From contig JASANH010001517.1 in the NCBI GenBank assembly GCA_030248295.1, positions 124,001-188,000 of the forward strand: a stretch of DNA of 64,000 nt, written 5' to 3'. The translations under genes were made by a program, and so were the position numbers. This DNA comes from Mesodorylaimus sp. YZB2_4. Taxonomy: Eukaryota > Nematoda > Enoplea > Dorylaimida > Dorylaimidae. Shown piece after piece: positions 24,445 through 34,473 of the stretch. The notes under the pieces are model-generated. The model did not search any database. It had not been told where the DNA came from and saw only the letters and a program-made list of their open reading frames with translations. Every line of letters begins with the position of its first letter. Positions within the stretch are counted from its first letter, which is position 1.

Positions 24445-25389
24445 ATTTCATGGCTTTCATTCTGGCATATTTTTCATTGTAGATCAAGAACAAAGCCAGT
24501 AATCTTCTTGTACCATGATGGCACCCCCCAATGTCGTATTTTCGGCGTGTGGTATGCTTTGTCAGGCCCTGCTTGTCTATATCTGTTGCTCTGCTTGCGC
24601 GATCTAGGATAAGTTCTGGCGTTATTTGTCCATCAATAATAATAATAGTGCAATTCAGAATTCATCGCACGCCACTTGCAAACGACTAGCCATCCATATT
24701 CCATGTCCCTCTCAATTCTCTGATGGACCCACGCGTATCCACTTGGATTATTTTAGTTCACGTCTTGTGCACGGGGGTTCAATGTTACCTCTATGGAACC
24801 AGATGGTATGACATGGACTCGGGTGGAACCCATCGTGCAATTTTGCATTGTGTACTCTTACAGAGCCACGTGGATGCAGGCGAAGTAAACGTTTTTCCAC
24901 AAACTTGTCACACCCAGGAAGGATTCTGGTGATGGCGTGGATACGTGATCAAACTCTGGTGATTTTTTTGATCCGTTGTAATGTATGTATTGGTTTGATG
25001 TAAGGTTGTTGTTCGAGCAAGCGTGAAACATCTTCTTCGCGCTCGTACCGGCGGGTTCGGGCTGATCTTACAAGCGAGCGGTCCAAGGTCTTCAATAGCC
25101 CAAGCCTGGTAGAAAGGCTTATTCCTGCAGAGTGCTATGCTATGCTATGCTATGCTAAAGTTTACTATGCCAAAAGACTTACCAGTCCACTGATGAGGCA
25201 CAGCACATAGAACAAGGACAAGATAAAGTTAAAATAATAGCATGTCATAAACGAATCTTTGTCACAAAATCTTTGAACTCGGTAAAACAACTAAAAGCGA
25301 TGGTGCTTGGTATCACAGTGTTCCATAAAGTCATTGAAGAAAATTCAAAACTTTGAGCAAAGGTTTTTGATCAACATTTGGTTATTTCC
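24445..25389. other. Intergenic, 3' of collagen; no gene seen
   Basis: There is a short ATGCT repeat (about 25,136-25,155). No recognisable frame. Confidence 0.4.
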
Positions 25390-28094
25390 AATTGATGTGG
25401 TTGTGGGGTGCGAGCACTCACGCGACGACCACACATGTCCGTATGAACAAAATGCCGATTTGGGTAAGCCGCCTGTCCATGATAATACCGATCAAATTGC
25501 AATAATTTTTGGTGATTTCTCCGGTCAGATAATGAAGTCCACTTCAGTGTCTCCAGCGCCGATTCGTAGGATATTGTCCAATTGTTGAGAACTGCCCGTG
25601 CAGCAAATTTTTACGCCCTTTCGAGATCATCCGATAGCTTGTTTCGTATTGGAGACCAAGCAACAGACCCGTAATCTAGTCGAGGGAGAATGCATTGAAT
25701 ATATACGGTCTCCAATACTTTCGAAGCAAATTTCCCAAATTTTCTTCGGAAAGCTCCAATCATTCGTCTGGAAGAAGAGGCAATTTCATGGCAGAGACGA
25801 CTGAAGTGCAAATCCGGCGAGAAATAAACTCCTAAATACTTGACAGTGTCCGTGATTTGTATTGGCTTACCATTCAACAGTAGTACAGGAAATTCAGCTG
25901 CGAGCTTATTCAAACGGAATATACAGGCCTGCGTTTTGTCCGCATTCAAATCAAGGCCTAGCTCCGTAACACAGTTCGATACAAAATCTATTGCCGGTTG
26001 AATCCGAGTTTTGACGACTTGTGGCGAAGATGCAGGTGCTAATAAAATAAGATCATCGACGTAAGCAAGTAAAAGCAAGTCCGGATAAGTGGCCGCAAAT
26101 CGGATCAGTAAAGAATTGATGTAAGCCGTGAATAGAATAGGCCCCAACACTGACCCCTGTGGCACGCCAGAGATCACAGGTGCCGAAGATGAGCATGCAT
26201 CGTCGATAGAAACAAAGTGAGACCGTTTTTCCAAGTAAGAAGCTATCCATTTGAGCAGCATAGGACACAGTTTATGATCTTTCTCCAATGATTCCATTAA
26301 TCGACCATGTGGAACCCTGTCAAACGCTTTCCTTAGGTCGAAGAATACCGCACCAACCGCCCAATAAGAGGGCGAATTTAGCCAATCATGAATCGATTGG
26401 GTGACTCGGACCAAGGCGCCAGTGGTCGAATGTCCCCGGCGGAAGCCATGCTGCTGCGCTGATAGTTGTAGTCGCGGTTGTAACAAACGAAGAATATGAC
26501 TTTCCATGATTTTTGATAGTATTGGAAGTAACGATATTGGTCGATAATTCTTTGCTGATGACCGATCCCCTGGCTTTGGAATAGGAATCACTTTTGCAAT
26601 TTTGAAAGCTGATGGAAAACAACCCTCCTCAATTGATCGATTGATCAGTGCAGTAAATGCTGACGTGATTGATGGGGCTAAGTTCCTCAGAATTGTTCCC
26701 GTCAGTCCATCCAGTCCAGGTGCCCCACGAGTAATGTAGAGAGTTTATGACGAACGAAAGATTGAGTCACTGAGTAATCAGTGTTATCGTCCGGATCTGC
26801 TGGAGGAGGCCAATAGCGGGAAAGAACATTCGAATTGAAATTTTCAGAAAATACAGTCCGCATGAGCTCTGCTTTCTCTTTGAAGTCAGAGATGATTGTA
26901 CCCGTCATATCGAAGAGTGGCGGTATTGATCGGTTCTCAGGGTCAAATCGACGGAATGCATCCCAGAATTCCGCTGGCGAGTTGGTACTTGGAAAGGTAT
27001 TGTCCACATACTGCCGCTTGGCCGCTCGAAGGTCTTTCTTCATTTGTTTTCGGAGTCGAGAAAACCAGTGATAATCAGTCATCGAATTTGTACGCTTCCA
27101 CCTTCTCCATGCACTATTCTTCTCACGAACAAGGCGCAGGAGTTGCGGTCTCATCCATGGCGGCGCTTTTAGACGACAAATAGGCGTACGAGGGATCGCA
27201 TCTGACACCGTGTCGATAATCCGTTTAGTCAGATGATCACAAGCATCGTTGACAGACGGTGCCAAAACTACTAAAGTAACACATGCCTCACTTGATATAG
27301 CTTGATTGACGCTGTTCCAGCCAGCATTCCGTGGACGCCAAAACAATCGTGTATCTGGGGGTCTCGGAGGAGGACGGTAAAGCAGTTTTATCGAAATCGT
27401 GTCGTGATCGGACGTGTGAATTGGAGGGAGCACTGTGGTAGAGACGTGCCTCGAAGCATCCCCAACAATACATAAATCAAGGAGAGTTCGACTATGACGT
27501 GTCGGTGTATCCACAGTTTGAGTTCCATCAATCGACGAAATCAGCTCCAAGATTGAGTTTCTGGCAGGCGACGGGTGCAGAAGGTCGGCGTTCAGATCCA
27601 TAATAATTACCAGCCGGCTATATTTATGCCGTAGCAGACACGTGGAATACCGTGATAGATCGTCAATAGCGGCTGGGAGTTGGCGAGGGATGAGGACAAA
27701 TAAGCACGTTATTGAATCAGTCTTAATTCCAATGCGTAAGGGCAGGACTTCCAATTTTGGTTGAAAAACACCAAGTTCGGGGCGCGATTTTAGGCGAACT
27801 ACAGGAATAGATGACCGGATGTATGCCAAAACACCACCGCCCCCTTTCGTCCTATCAAATCGATATATGGAATAATCGGCTAGATTCAGTTCTTTATCGT
27901 CCGTAGTACAATCAATTTTAGATTCGGCTACTCCAAAAATATCATACTGTGGAGCCACGATTTCCGCTTTTAGATAATCAATCTTTCCGAGAAATAGCAT
28001 TTGCAAATCCAACATGCAAATTCTTGGTTTGCGTGGAAGGTATAGGACAAACGGAGCGTGGTGCACAACCGACCACCCCTGACGCCATCCAGCC
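25390..28094 (-). mobile_element. Non-LTR retrotransposon (LINE): AP endonuclease plus reverse transcriptase, decayed
   Basis: On the minus strand, 28,066-26,702 encodes an exonuclease-endonuclease-phosphatase-type domain (KIDYLKAEIVAPQYDIFGVAE, YRFDRTKGGGGVLAYIR, VIIMDLNADLLHP, IHTSDHDTISI). A one-base frame change at about 26,730 leads into reverse transcriptase (26,591-25,611: IPIPKPGDRSSAKNYRPISL, GFRRGHSTTGALV, GVPQGSVLGPILF and the catalytic LLAYVDDLILL). A TAA at about 25,611 interrupts 'LERA*KFAARAVLNNW', after which the conserved C-terminal region runs on to about 25,400. The layout resembles jockey/CR1-type elements. The 5' end is truncated: coding begins only about 30 nt from the TTAGGC array, with no ORF1. 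It is non-functional as it stands. Confidence 0.9.
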
Positions 28095-29557
28095 TAACCC
28101 TAAGCCTAAGCCTGAGCCTAAGCCTAAGCCTAAGCCTGAGCCTAAGCCTAAGCCTGAGCCCTAAGCCTGAGCCCTGAGCCTAAGACCTAAGCCTGAGCCT
28201 AAGCCTGAGCCCTAAGCCTGAGCCCTGAGCCTAAGACCTAAGCCTGAGCCTAAGCCTAAGCCTAAGCCTAAGCCTAAGCCTGGGCCCTAAGCCTGAGCCT
28301 AAGCCTAAGCCTAAGCCTAAGCCCAAGCTTAAGCATAAGCCCCTAAGCCTAAGCCTAAGCCTAAGCCTGAGCCTAAGCCTAAGCCTGAGCCTAAGCCTAA
28401 GCCTAAGCCTGAGCCTAAGCCTAAGCCTAAGCCTAAGCCTAAGCCTAAGCCTATGCCTAAGCCTAAGCCTAAGCCTAAGCCTAAACCTAAGCCTAAGCCT
28501 AAGCCTAAGCCTAAGCCTAAGCCTAAGCCTAAGCCTAAGCCTAAGCCTAAGTCTAAGCCTAAGCCTAAGCCTAAGCCTAAGCCTAAGCCTAAGCCCCTAA
28601 GCCTAAGCCTAAGCCTAAGCCTAAGCCTGAGCCCTGAGCCTAGGACCTAAGCCTGAGCCTAAGCCTAAGCCTAAGCCTAAGCCTAAGCCTAAGCCTAAGC
28701 CTGGGCCCTAAGCCTAAGCCTAAGCCTAAGCCTAAGCCTAAGCCTAAGCTTAAGCATAAGCCCCTAAGCCTAAGCCTAAGCCTAAGCGTAAGCCTAAGCC
28801 TAAGCCTAAGCCTCGGCCCTAAGCCTAAGCCTAAGCCTTAGCCTAAGCCTAAGCCTAAGCCTAAGCCTGAGCATAAGCCCCTAACCCTAAGCCTGAGCCT
28901 AAGCCAAAGCCTAAGCCTAAGCCTAAGCCTGAGCCTAAGCCTAAGCCTAAGCCTAAGCCTAAGCCTGAGCCCAAGCCTAAGCCTAAGCCTGAGCCTAAGC
29001 CTAAGCCTAAGCCTAAGCCTAAGCCTAAGCCTAAGCCTAAGCCCCTAAGCCTAAGCCTAAGCCTAAGCCTAAGCCTGAGCCCTGAGCCTAGGACCTAAGC
29101 CTGAGCCTAAGCCTAAGCCTAAGCCTAAGCCTAAGCCTAAGCCTAAGCCTGGGCCCTAAGCCTAAGCCTAAGCCTAAGCCTAAGCCTAAGCCTAAGCTTA
29201 AGCATAAGCCCCTAAGCCTAAGCCTAAGCCTAAGCCTAAGCCTCGGCCCTAAGCCTAAGCCTAAGCCTTAGCCTAAGCCTAAGCCTAAGCCTAAGCCTGA
29301 GCATAAGCCCCTAACCCTAAGCCTGAGCCTAAGCCAAAGCCTAAGCCTAAGCCTAAGCCTGAGCCTAAGCCTAAGCCTAAGCCTAAGCCTAAGCCTGAGC
29401 CCAAGCCTAAGCCTAAGCCTGAGCCTAAGCCTAAGCCTAAGCCTAAGCCTAAGCCTAAGCCTAAGCCTAAGCCTAAGCCTAAGCCTAAGCCTGAGCCCAA
29501 GCCTAAGCCTAAGCCTAAGCCCTAAGCCTAAGCCTAAGCCTAAGCCTAAGCCTGAGC
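28094..29557 (-). repeat. Interstitial TTAGGC telomeric array, 1.46 kb
   Basis: The plus strand is (GCCTAA)n with variants GCCTGA, GCCCTAA, GGGCCCTAA and CTTAAGCATAAGCCCCTAA. The G-rich strand is the minus strand. TTAGGC is the canonical nematode telomere hexamer. Marker variants recur at about 420-455 bp (for example 28,326, 28,746 and 29,195), giving a higher-order organisation. Unique sequence flanks both sides, so it is internal in this assembly. Open frames across it are simple-repeat translations. Confidence 0.95.
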
Positions 29558-29799
29558 CACTGAACCCATAACAGCAAAATCTCATGCCTCCAACCATGCA
29601 AGGAATGCAGCAAATGCTTCTATGCGTTATGACTCGGCATGCAATGTATTCTCCACGCTATACCTAACGCAAGCGTATATCAGGGCTTAGGAATAGAGAA
29701 GCGCGTGGAGAGGGGAAATTTTTCGCACGGTTTTTTGGTGGCAGGTTTGTGTTCTCTATTCCTAAGCACCTAGGGGTTGGTCCATTTCATGGACCTTTT

Positions 29800-29970
29800 T
29801 CAGTGGGGTTGGTTCAGATCTAGACAGGGTTATGGTCGTCCTACCCAGGTCCGACGATGGGTTCACACTTCGACCCAAGCCCAACCCAAAAATTTTGAAG
29901 TCGAACCCAACCCATTCGCTAGTGAGTCCAAACCCAACCCAAAAAACCCATATTTTTTGAAAACATTGAC
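29800..29970. repeat. CCCAACC-rich dispersed repeat
   Basis: 'GATGGGTTCACACTTCGACC' followed by AACCCAACCC and AAAAACCCATATTTTT, as at 12,690-12,785. It lies beside the telomeric array. Confidence 0.55.
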
Positions 29971-30569
29971 CAAAACATAAAAATCTGATTCTATTCAATG
30001 AAATATATATCATCAATATGACGCATATTTCTATGACAAAAACCCAGCATTCTTCACTAAGGGATCTGAGGGAAAACAATCTTGGCATGCATGGCGGCCT
30101 TACTCGAATGTCTTCGTTGAGTTGGAAGAGACAAGTTGGAAGGTTCGTGGAAGAGACACCCACAGCCTCCGCAGGGCACCGGGTAGCACATAACTCTGAA
30201 AGTTGACCTCACGATGAACACGTTTTTGAGCAGTTGAGTGAGTCATGCCGCCCGCATCTTTATCTGCCACTCGCATCTTCATCTGCCTTCAAAAAGATCT
30301 CCACCTCCTTCTGGCTGGGATCACGGGCAATCGTCCGCCGGGCTTTTGTTCGCTGAGTGATTTTGTAAGTGTCCTATTTATGCAAGAAAAAGCCAACAAA
30401 CAAGCTCACTTATATTGTCGACAAAAGACCAGATCATTTAAACTGAAAACATCCCAAAACACAGATCATGCCATCTGAGACAAACTGGTGCTCAAACAGA
30501 AGCCCGCCACCAGCATCAGACCCACCCTTCTCTCCCTTCACTCTTCAGTCGCCTCCTTACCGTATCCTG

Positions 30570-31465
30570 CATTTTAGTCAAAGTTGAATTCAGCTGAAAG
30601 GCAGTAAGATTTGAAGAAAATGAAGGTGGAGCTGGTCGATCGTTGTCAGTGCCTCAAGATGCGTCTGATCGAGCTAAAGGGCAAAATTAGCGATTTGGAC
30701 GCTGCTGTCCGTTTCCACTTGCAAGTAAGCGGTTCGAGAGCTTCGTCTTCTCAGTCAGACCTGGCAAAAAGTTGCCTAATACGGGCACTCGAATGAACAC
30801 TTTTGAACTTCGCGCGCGCACAGTTAGCTTACATGGTTAGCACGCCTATTGCACTCAGCTGGCCCTAGCAACGTTTACATTCCTCGAATGTCTGGCATAA
30901 AGTACATTTCTTCACTGGATCTTTACTTTTTTGATGAAATAATATACTACGTTGAATTTAATCTAGAATAATAATTTGCACTTGAAACGGGTTTGTAGTC
31001 TTGCCCAGTCTGGTAGCCATAATTAAAGCGGCGAACATAACAGCAGTCTCGACTTCGACGTCTGGTTGATCAAATCAGTGCTCAATCGGGGCGAGGCGTA
31101 CCCGAAGCTGAGGATCTTGAAAAGGCCGAGTCGATTATTTCTTCGCCGCCTATCAAATTGAAAGCTGTCGACATTGAGGAAAGTTCGTATTTAGCTTCCG
31201 ATTTGGAACCGCCTGTCCATTCGTTTGATGATCAGACCGAATCGGTTGAAGAAGACAAATTCGAGTTCTACATGCTGCCCCAGCGAAATCCGAAATACGT
31301 GCCATTCCTTTTGATGGCGCCAGTCAAATATCGGAGACGAATTCTGGACCCAAGAAAGGTGCTGGGGCAGTTGGACGGGAAGATGCTGGCTGTGAACAGA
31401 ATAAACTCAATGCTGGCCCGAAAATAGAGAAAGAAGACAAGAAAATTAAATTTGATTTTACACTA
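30570..31465 (+). pseudogene. Partial, broken copy of exons 4-5 of the 14.0-16.1 kb gene
   Basis: 30,570-30,760 copies exon 4 of that gene with its acceptor and donor flanks. It includes KKMKVELVDRCQCLKMRL but has an in-frame TAA after 'NSAERQ'. Then about 280 bp is unrelated, and 31,045-31,465 copies part of exon 5 (VDIEESSYLASDLEPPVHSF, 'EEDKFEFYMLPQRNPKY') with frameshifts. Flanking intron bases are copied too, so this is a DNA-level duplication and not a retrocopy. It is in the opposite orientation to the parent and about 1 kb from the telomeric array. Confidence 0.85.
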
Positions 31466-32443
31466 ATTCTGAACCAACTGATTAATTACCTTTTTTCACC
31501 TAGTAGTATATAATATATATATTTTATTAGACTGTGGGAGCTGAATTTTGCTGCTACATGTGTATCCTTATTGTGACTGATGGTAAAAACATGCATCATT
31601 TTAACCACAGTGGATTCGAACACTGCGAGCGGACTGGTATTAGCCAGATAAATCAAGTGCACCTTTCGCTGGTGCCTAATCACTGTCATAATCAGCGGTA
31701 GGAAGCTTTTGATTATGTGCAGTAGGACATTGATGAGATGGGATCTCCCTGGACTGTTTCTTTTGTGTGGTTCAGATCACTCTGCTGTACCGCATGCTCG
31801 TCCCGTCGTAGAACTATTACTCTTCAGTCTATCGAGGCTTTTCTATTTATTACGCGTATATATTGATTGCAGACTGTACTGTTTTCAGAAAACTTACAGC
31901 AAAACTGTCGACCAACCTGCTGTATCTTTAACTGCCTCTTTGAAATATGTTGCCCCCTCGATGGTATACTCACTTTCTGGTTTTTACCTCGGTGATATCT
32001 GAGGATACTTTTTTCTCTCGCATGCTATACATTGCTCGCATCGAGATGTACTTTGTGTACATGCTGTAATATGTAGGCAGATACTTACAATTAGCGAGTG
32101 CGAAAACCTTTCTTTTTTGGAATGTTGGTAGGATCAGGATTGAAAATATTCTTTTCTAACAACAAGGACAGGGTGTAAACGTTTATACAAATTGACTAGT
32201 TTCTGGGCTTGAGTGGGCGTTACATGGTGGGTCAGAGTTTGTATTCGTGAACAGCTAATTCTGAAAATGTAAGAGGGATCTCCTGACAAGCCTAAAACGA
32301 TCTCGCTTGATTAACAAAAATGATTAATTTTCATACAGCGAAAGGTTGCAAGATTATGGCCAGACAAGAAATCAAGGAAATCACGGTAGTAGTTAGTCTT
32401 GATTATTCAATGCAAAATGTGCGGGACCCGCAAGGAGCACTGC
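31466..32443. other. Intergenic; no gene seen
   Basis: AT-rich sequence with no recognisable frame. Confidence 0.4.
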
Positions 32444-34473
32444 TCATTTAGGTCCAGGCTTGAAGCTTTTGGCTGTGCAAGCGAAATATCTTCTCAAGAT
32501 ATCCTGGAACTGCTCTCGCAACCCAGAATTAAATAAATCTCTGAAACTTTTGGCGGTAAACTGGATCGATCCTGGCGCACCAGCGTCCACAATTCCTTCG
32601 GTCTCTGTTTGGAAAATGGTGTCATTCTTGAAAGCAAGAATTGACTCGGAAAATATGATAACGTTTTTCCTGCTCAGTTGCTGCGCTTTCTTGATCGGAT
32701 CCAGGCCAATGTCGTGCCTAAAACATGGGAACTGTGAAGATAGACGAGAGCAGCTCACTGAAGATTTGGAACAGAGCATCTCTAAATGTTCTATACACTG
32801 TGCAGGTATCACAGCATAAGACAGATGCTTCTTTGAACCCAATCCTATTGTGCCTTGAAAACACCTGGCCGCAGATACGAGATATCGTGAGTCTATCAAC
32901 AGCCAGCGCTTTGTCAGGTGGCTGGCTAACAGCTTTGAAATCCAGTTGTAAAAGATCTTTTGTGAAGGTGAATCCTCAACTCGATCCGGTTACCTACTGT
33001 AACCGGACGGGCACGGCGGCTACAGTAACTAAAGCAAGCATGACGATGTTGACGCGGGGTGATTAACTTACGCGTATTGTGCAATGTGGACCAAATACAC
33101 GGGAACTCCCGATGATTGACGCGAATAGCTGCTAATTTCTTGGAATGCTTGTTCAAATGCCCTAAAAAACCATAAGCAAGCCTAATAAAGAGACACATTT
33201 TGGGTTTCTTACTCAGCTGTGTTTCTGGCTCCACCAAGGTACTGCATTGCTCGAATTTTGACGCGCAAATCGTCGCGATCTTTCTGTTCGTAAAAATGAA
33301 AGTGGGTTAGAGCTGTTCGTCCGTATCCAATGGCGGCCACCCGAGTATTTGAAGAGGAAATTGTGAACAGGTCGGTAATATTCAACATGTGTTGTTGCAA
33401 CTGAAAAATGAGATTCCTGTCGGCCTTGCAAAAGTTTATGAGACGACTTACTACTTCAAAATTTGAAGGATTTTCCGACATGGTTATCGATTCGTCGAGG
33501 ACAAAGAGCAGATCAATGCGGTCACAGTATTCTGGTGCTGAAAAGTATATACTGCGCACGGTACTTGCGAAGCATATAAAGTGTGGTCTTACGTGGTCGG
33601 GGCGTAGGTTTAGGGATGTCTATTGGGCAGCAAGAATCGCTGAGAATTTGTGTTACTAAGTTACTCAGGGCCGACGCCTTGTTGACAATATAGGCTCTTG
33701 ATGCATCGTAAGTCAGACTGTTCAGGAATTCTTGAGTGACAAAGTGGCCAACTCCGATGGCGTACACGACAATGCCATCTTGCAGCATGTTGTAAGTCAA
33801 TGCAGATGGATCACCGCGTCCGCCGTCCGTCCTTAAAACAGCTAATTTTTTGTTCTAACAGAAATACTGTTAGCTACACAATCGGCGCTTACGGCAAACC
33901 AGCAGTGATGAGAAAAACGTATGGCGCTACAGTTTTGCCCCATTCCGAGACCCGAGCACCTCTGTAACTGGTGAAGACGGCGTTGTAGGTTAAATCCAAA
34001 GCGCTGAAATCGGCATCGCCAAAAATGGAGGCACCGCATGGAGCTCCTGTGAAAAGGTGGCTTGTAGCCCCATCTTACGTGAACAAAGAGGCATCGCCAC
34101 CATTGAACGGCAAGCTCTGTATTTTATTGCCGATGGACGCTGCATTGTAGTCGCTAGTCAGGTAAGAAATAAGCAAGGTGGATCCAAGGTCACTATACTG
34201 AACGATGCCCACGTGGGTTCCTTCCATTGAGACGTTCAACCCGTTCAGAATATTGATGAAAAAAGGTTTGATCTAAAATCTAGGCAAATAAATGAAATCA
34301 TTCGAAAAATGCATTATTTGCCTTACAAAAATCTCATAATCGGTTGGTGCAATAGCACTGGAGTCTTCGATTATAAATACCACATCAGCCTTGCATCGAG
34401 TGCATTGAGCAGAAGACTTTTCGATCCTGATGATGAGCACCGCCAGTAAAACTAGACTTGCCCAGCGGAGCAT
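32444..34473 (-). CDS. Secreted protein with two von Willebrand factor A domains (seven exons)
   Basis: Exons (minus): 34327-34473, 34079-34272, 33893-34003, 33593-33831, 33213-33537, 33072-33161, 32444-32717. All phases agree; the product is 459 aa. The signal peptide is LRWASLVLLAVLIIRIEKSSA. The first VWA domain begins CKADVVFIIEDSSAI, continues through 'THVGIVQYSDLGSTLLISYL', 'GGDASLFTALDLTYNAVF' and YVFLITAG, and ends DGIVVYAIGVGHF. Its metal-site motif is D-x-S-A-I instead of the usual DxSxS/T, so metal binding may be lost. A proline linker (PIDIPKPTPRPR) leads to a second VWA domain (RIDLLFVLDESITM, a complete DxSxT) ending near 'GAPGSIQFTAKSFRDLF'. VWA domains bind extracellular matrix or surface ligands. 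The exact partner is unknown. A paralogous terminal exon lies at 63.5 kb. Confidence 0.85.

Noticed and set aside
28094..29557. CRISPR-like array
   Set aside because: The units are six bases with no spacers, in a spliced eukaryotic context; it is a telomeric repeat.
28453..29597. Open frames encoding long KPKPKP, GLGLGL or LRLRLR proteins
   Set aside because: They are six-base telomeric repeat read in each frame; no stop can occur in these registers.
32718..33071. Coding frames inside the last intron of the VWA gene
   Set aside because: The GT-AG junction with correct phase removes this segment, and the paralogue at 63.5 kb has its acceptor at the same place.
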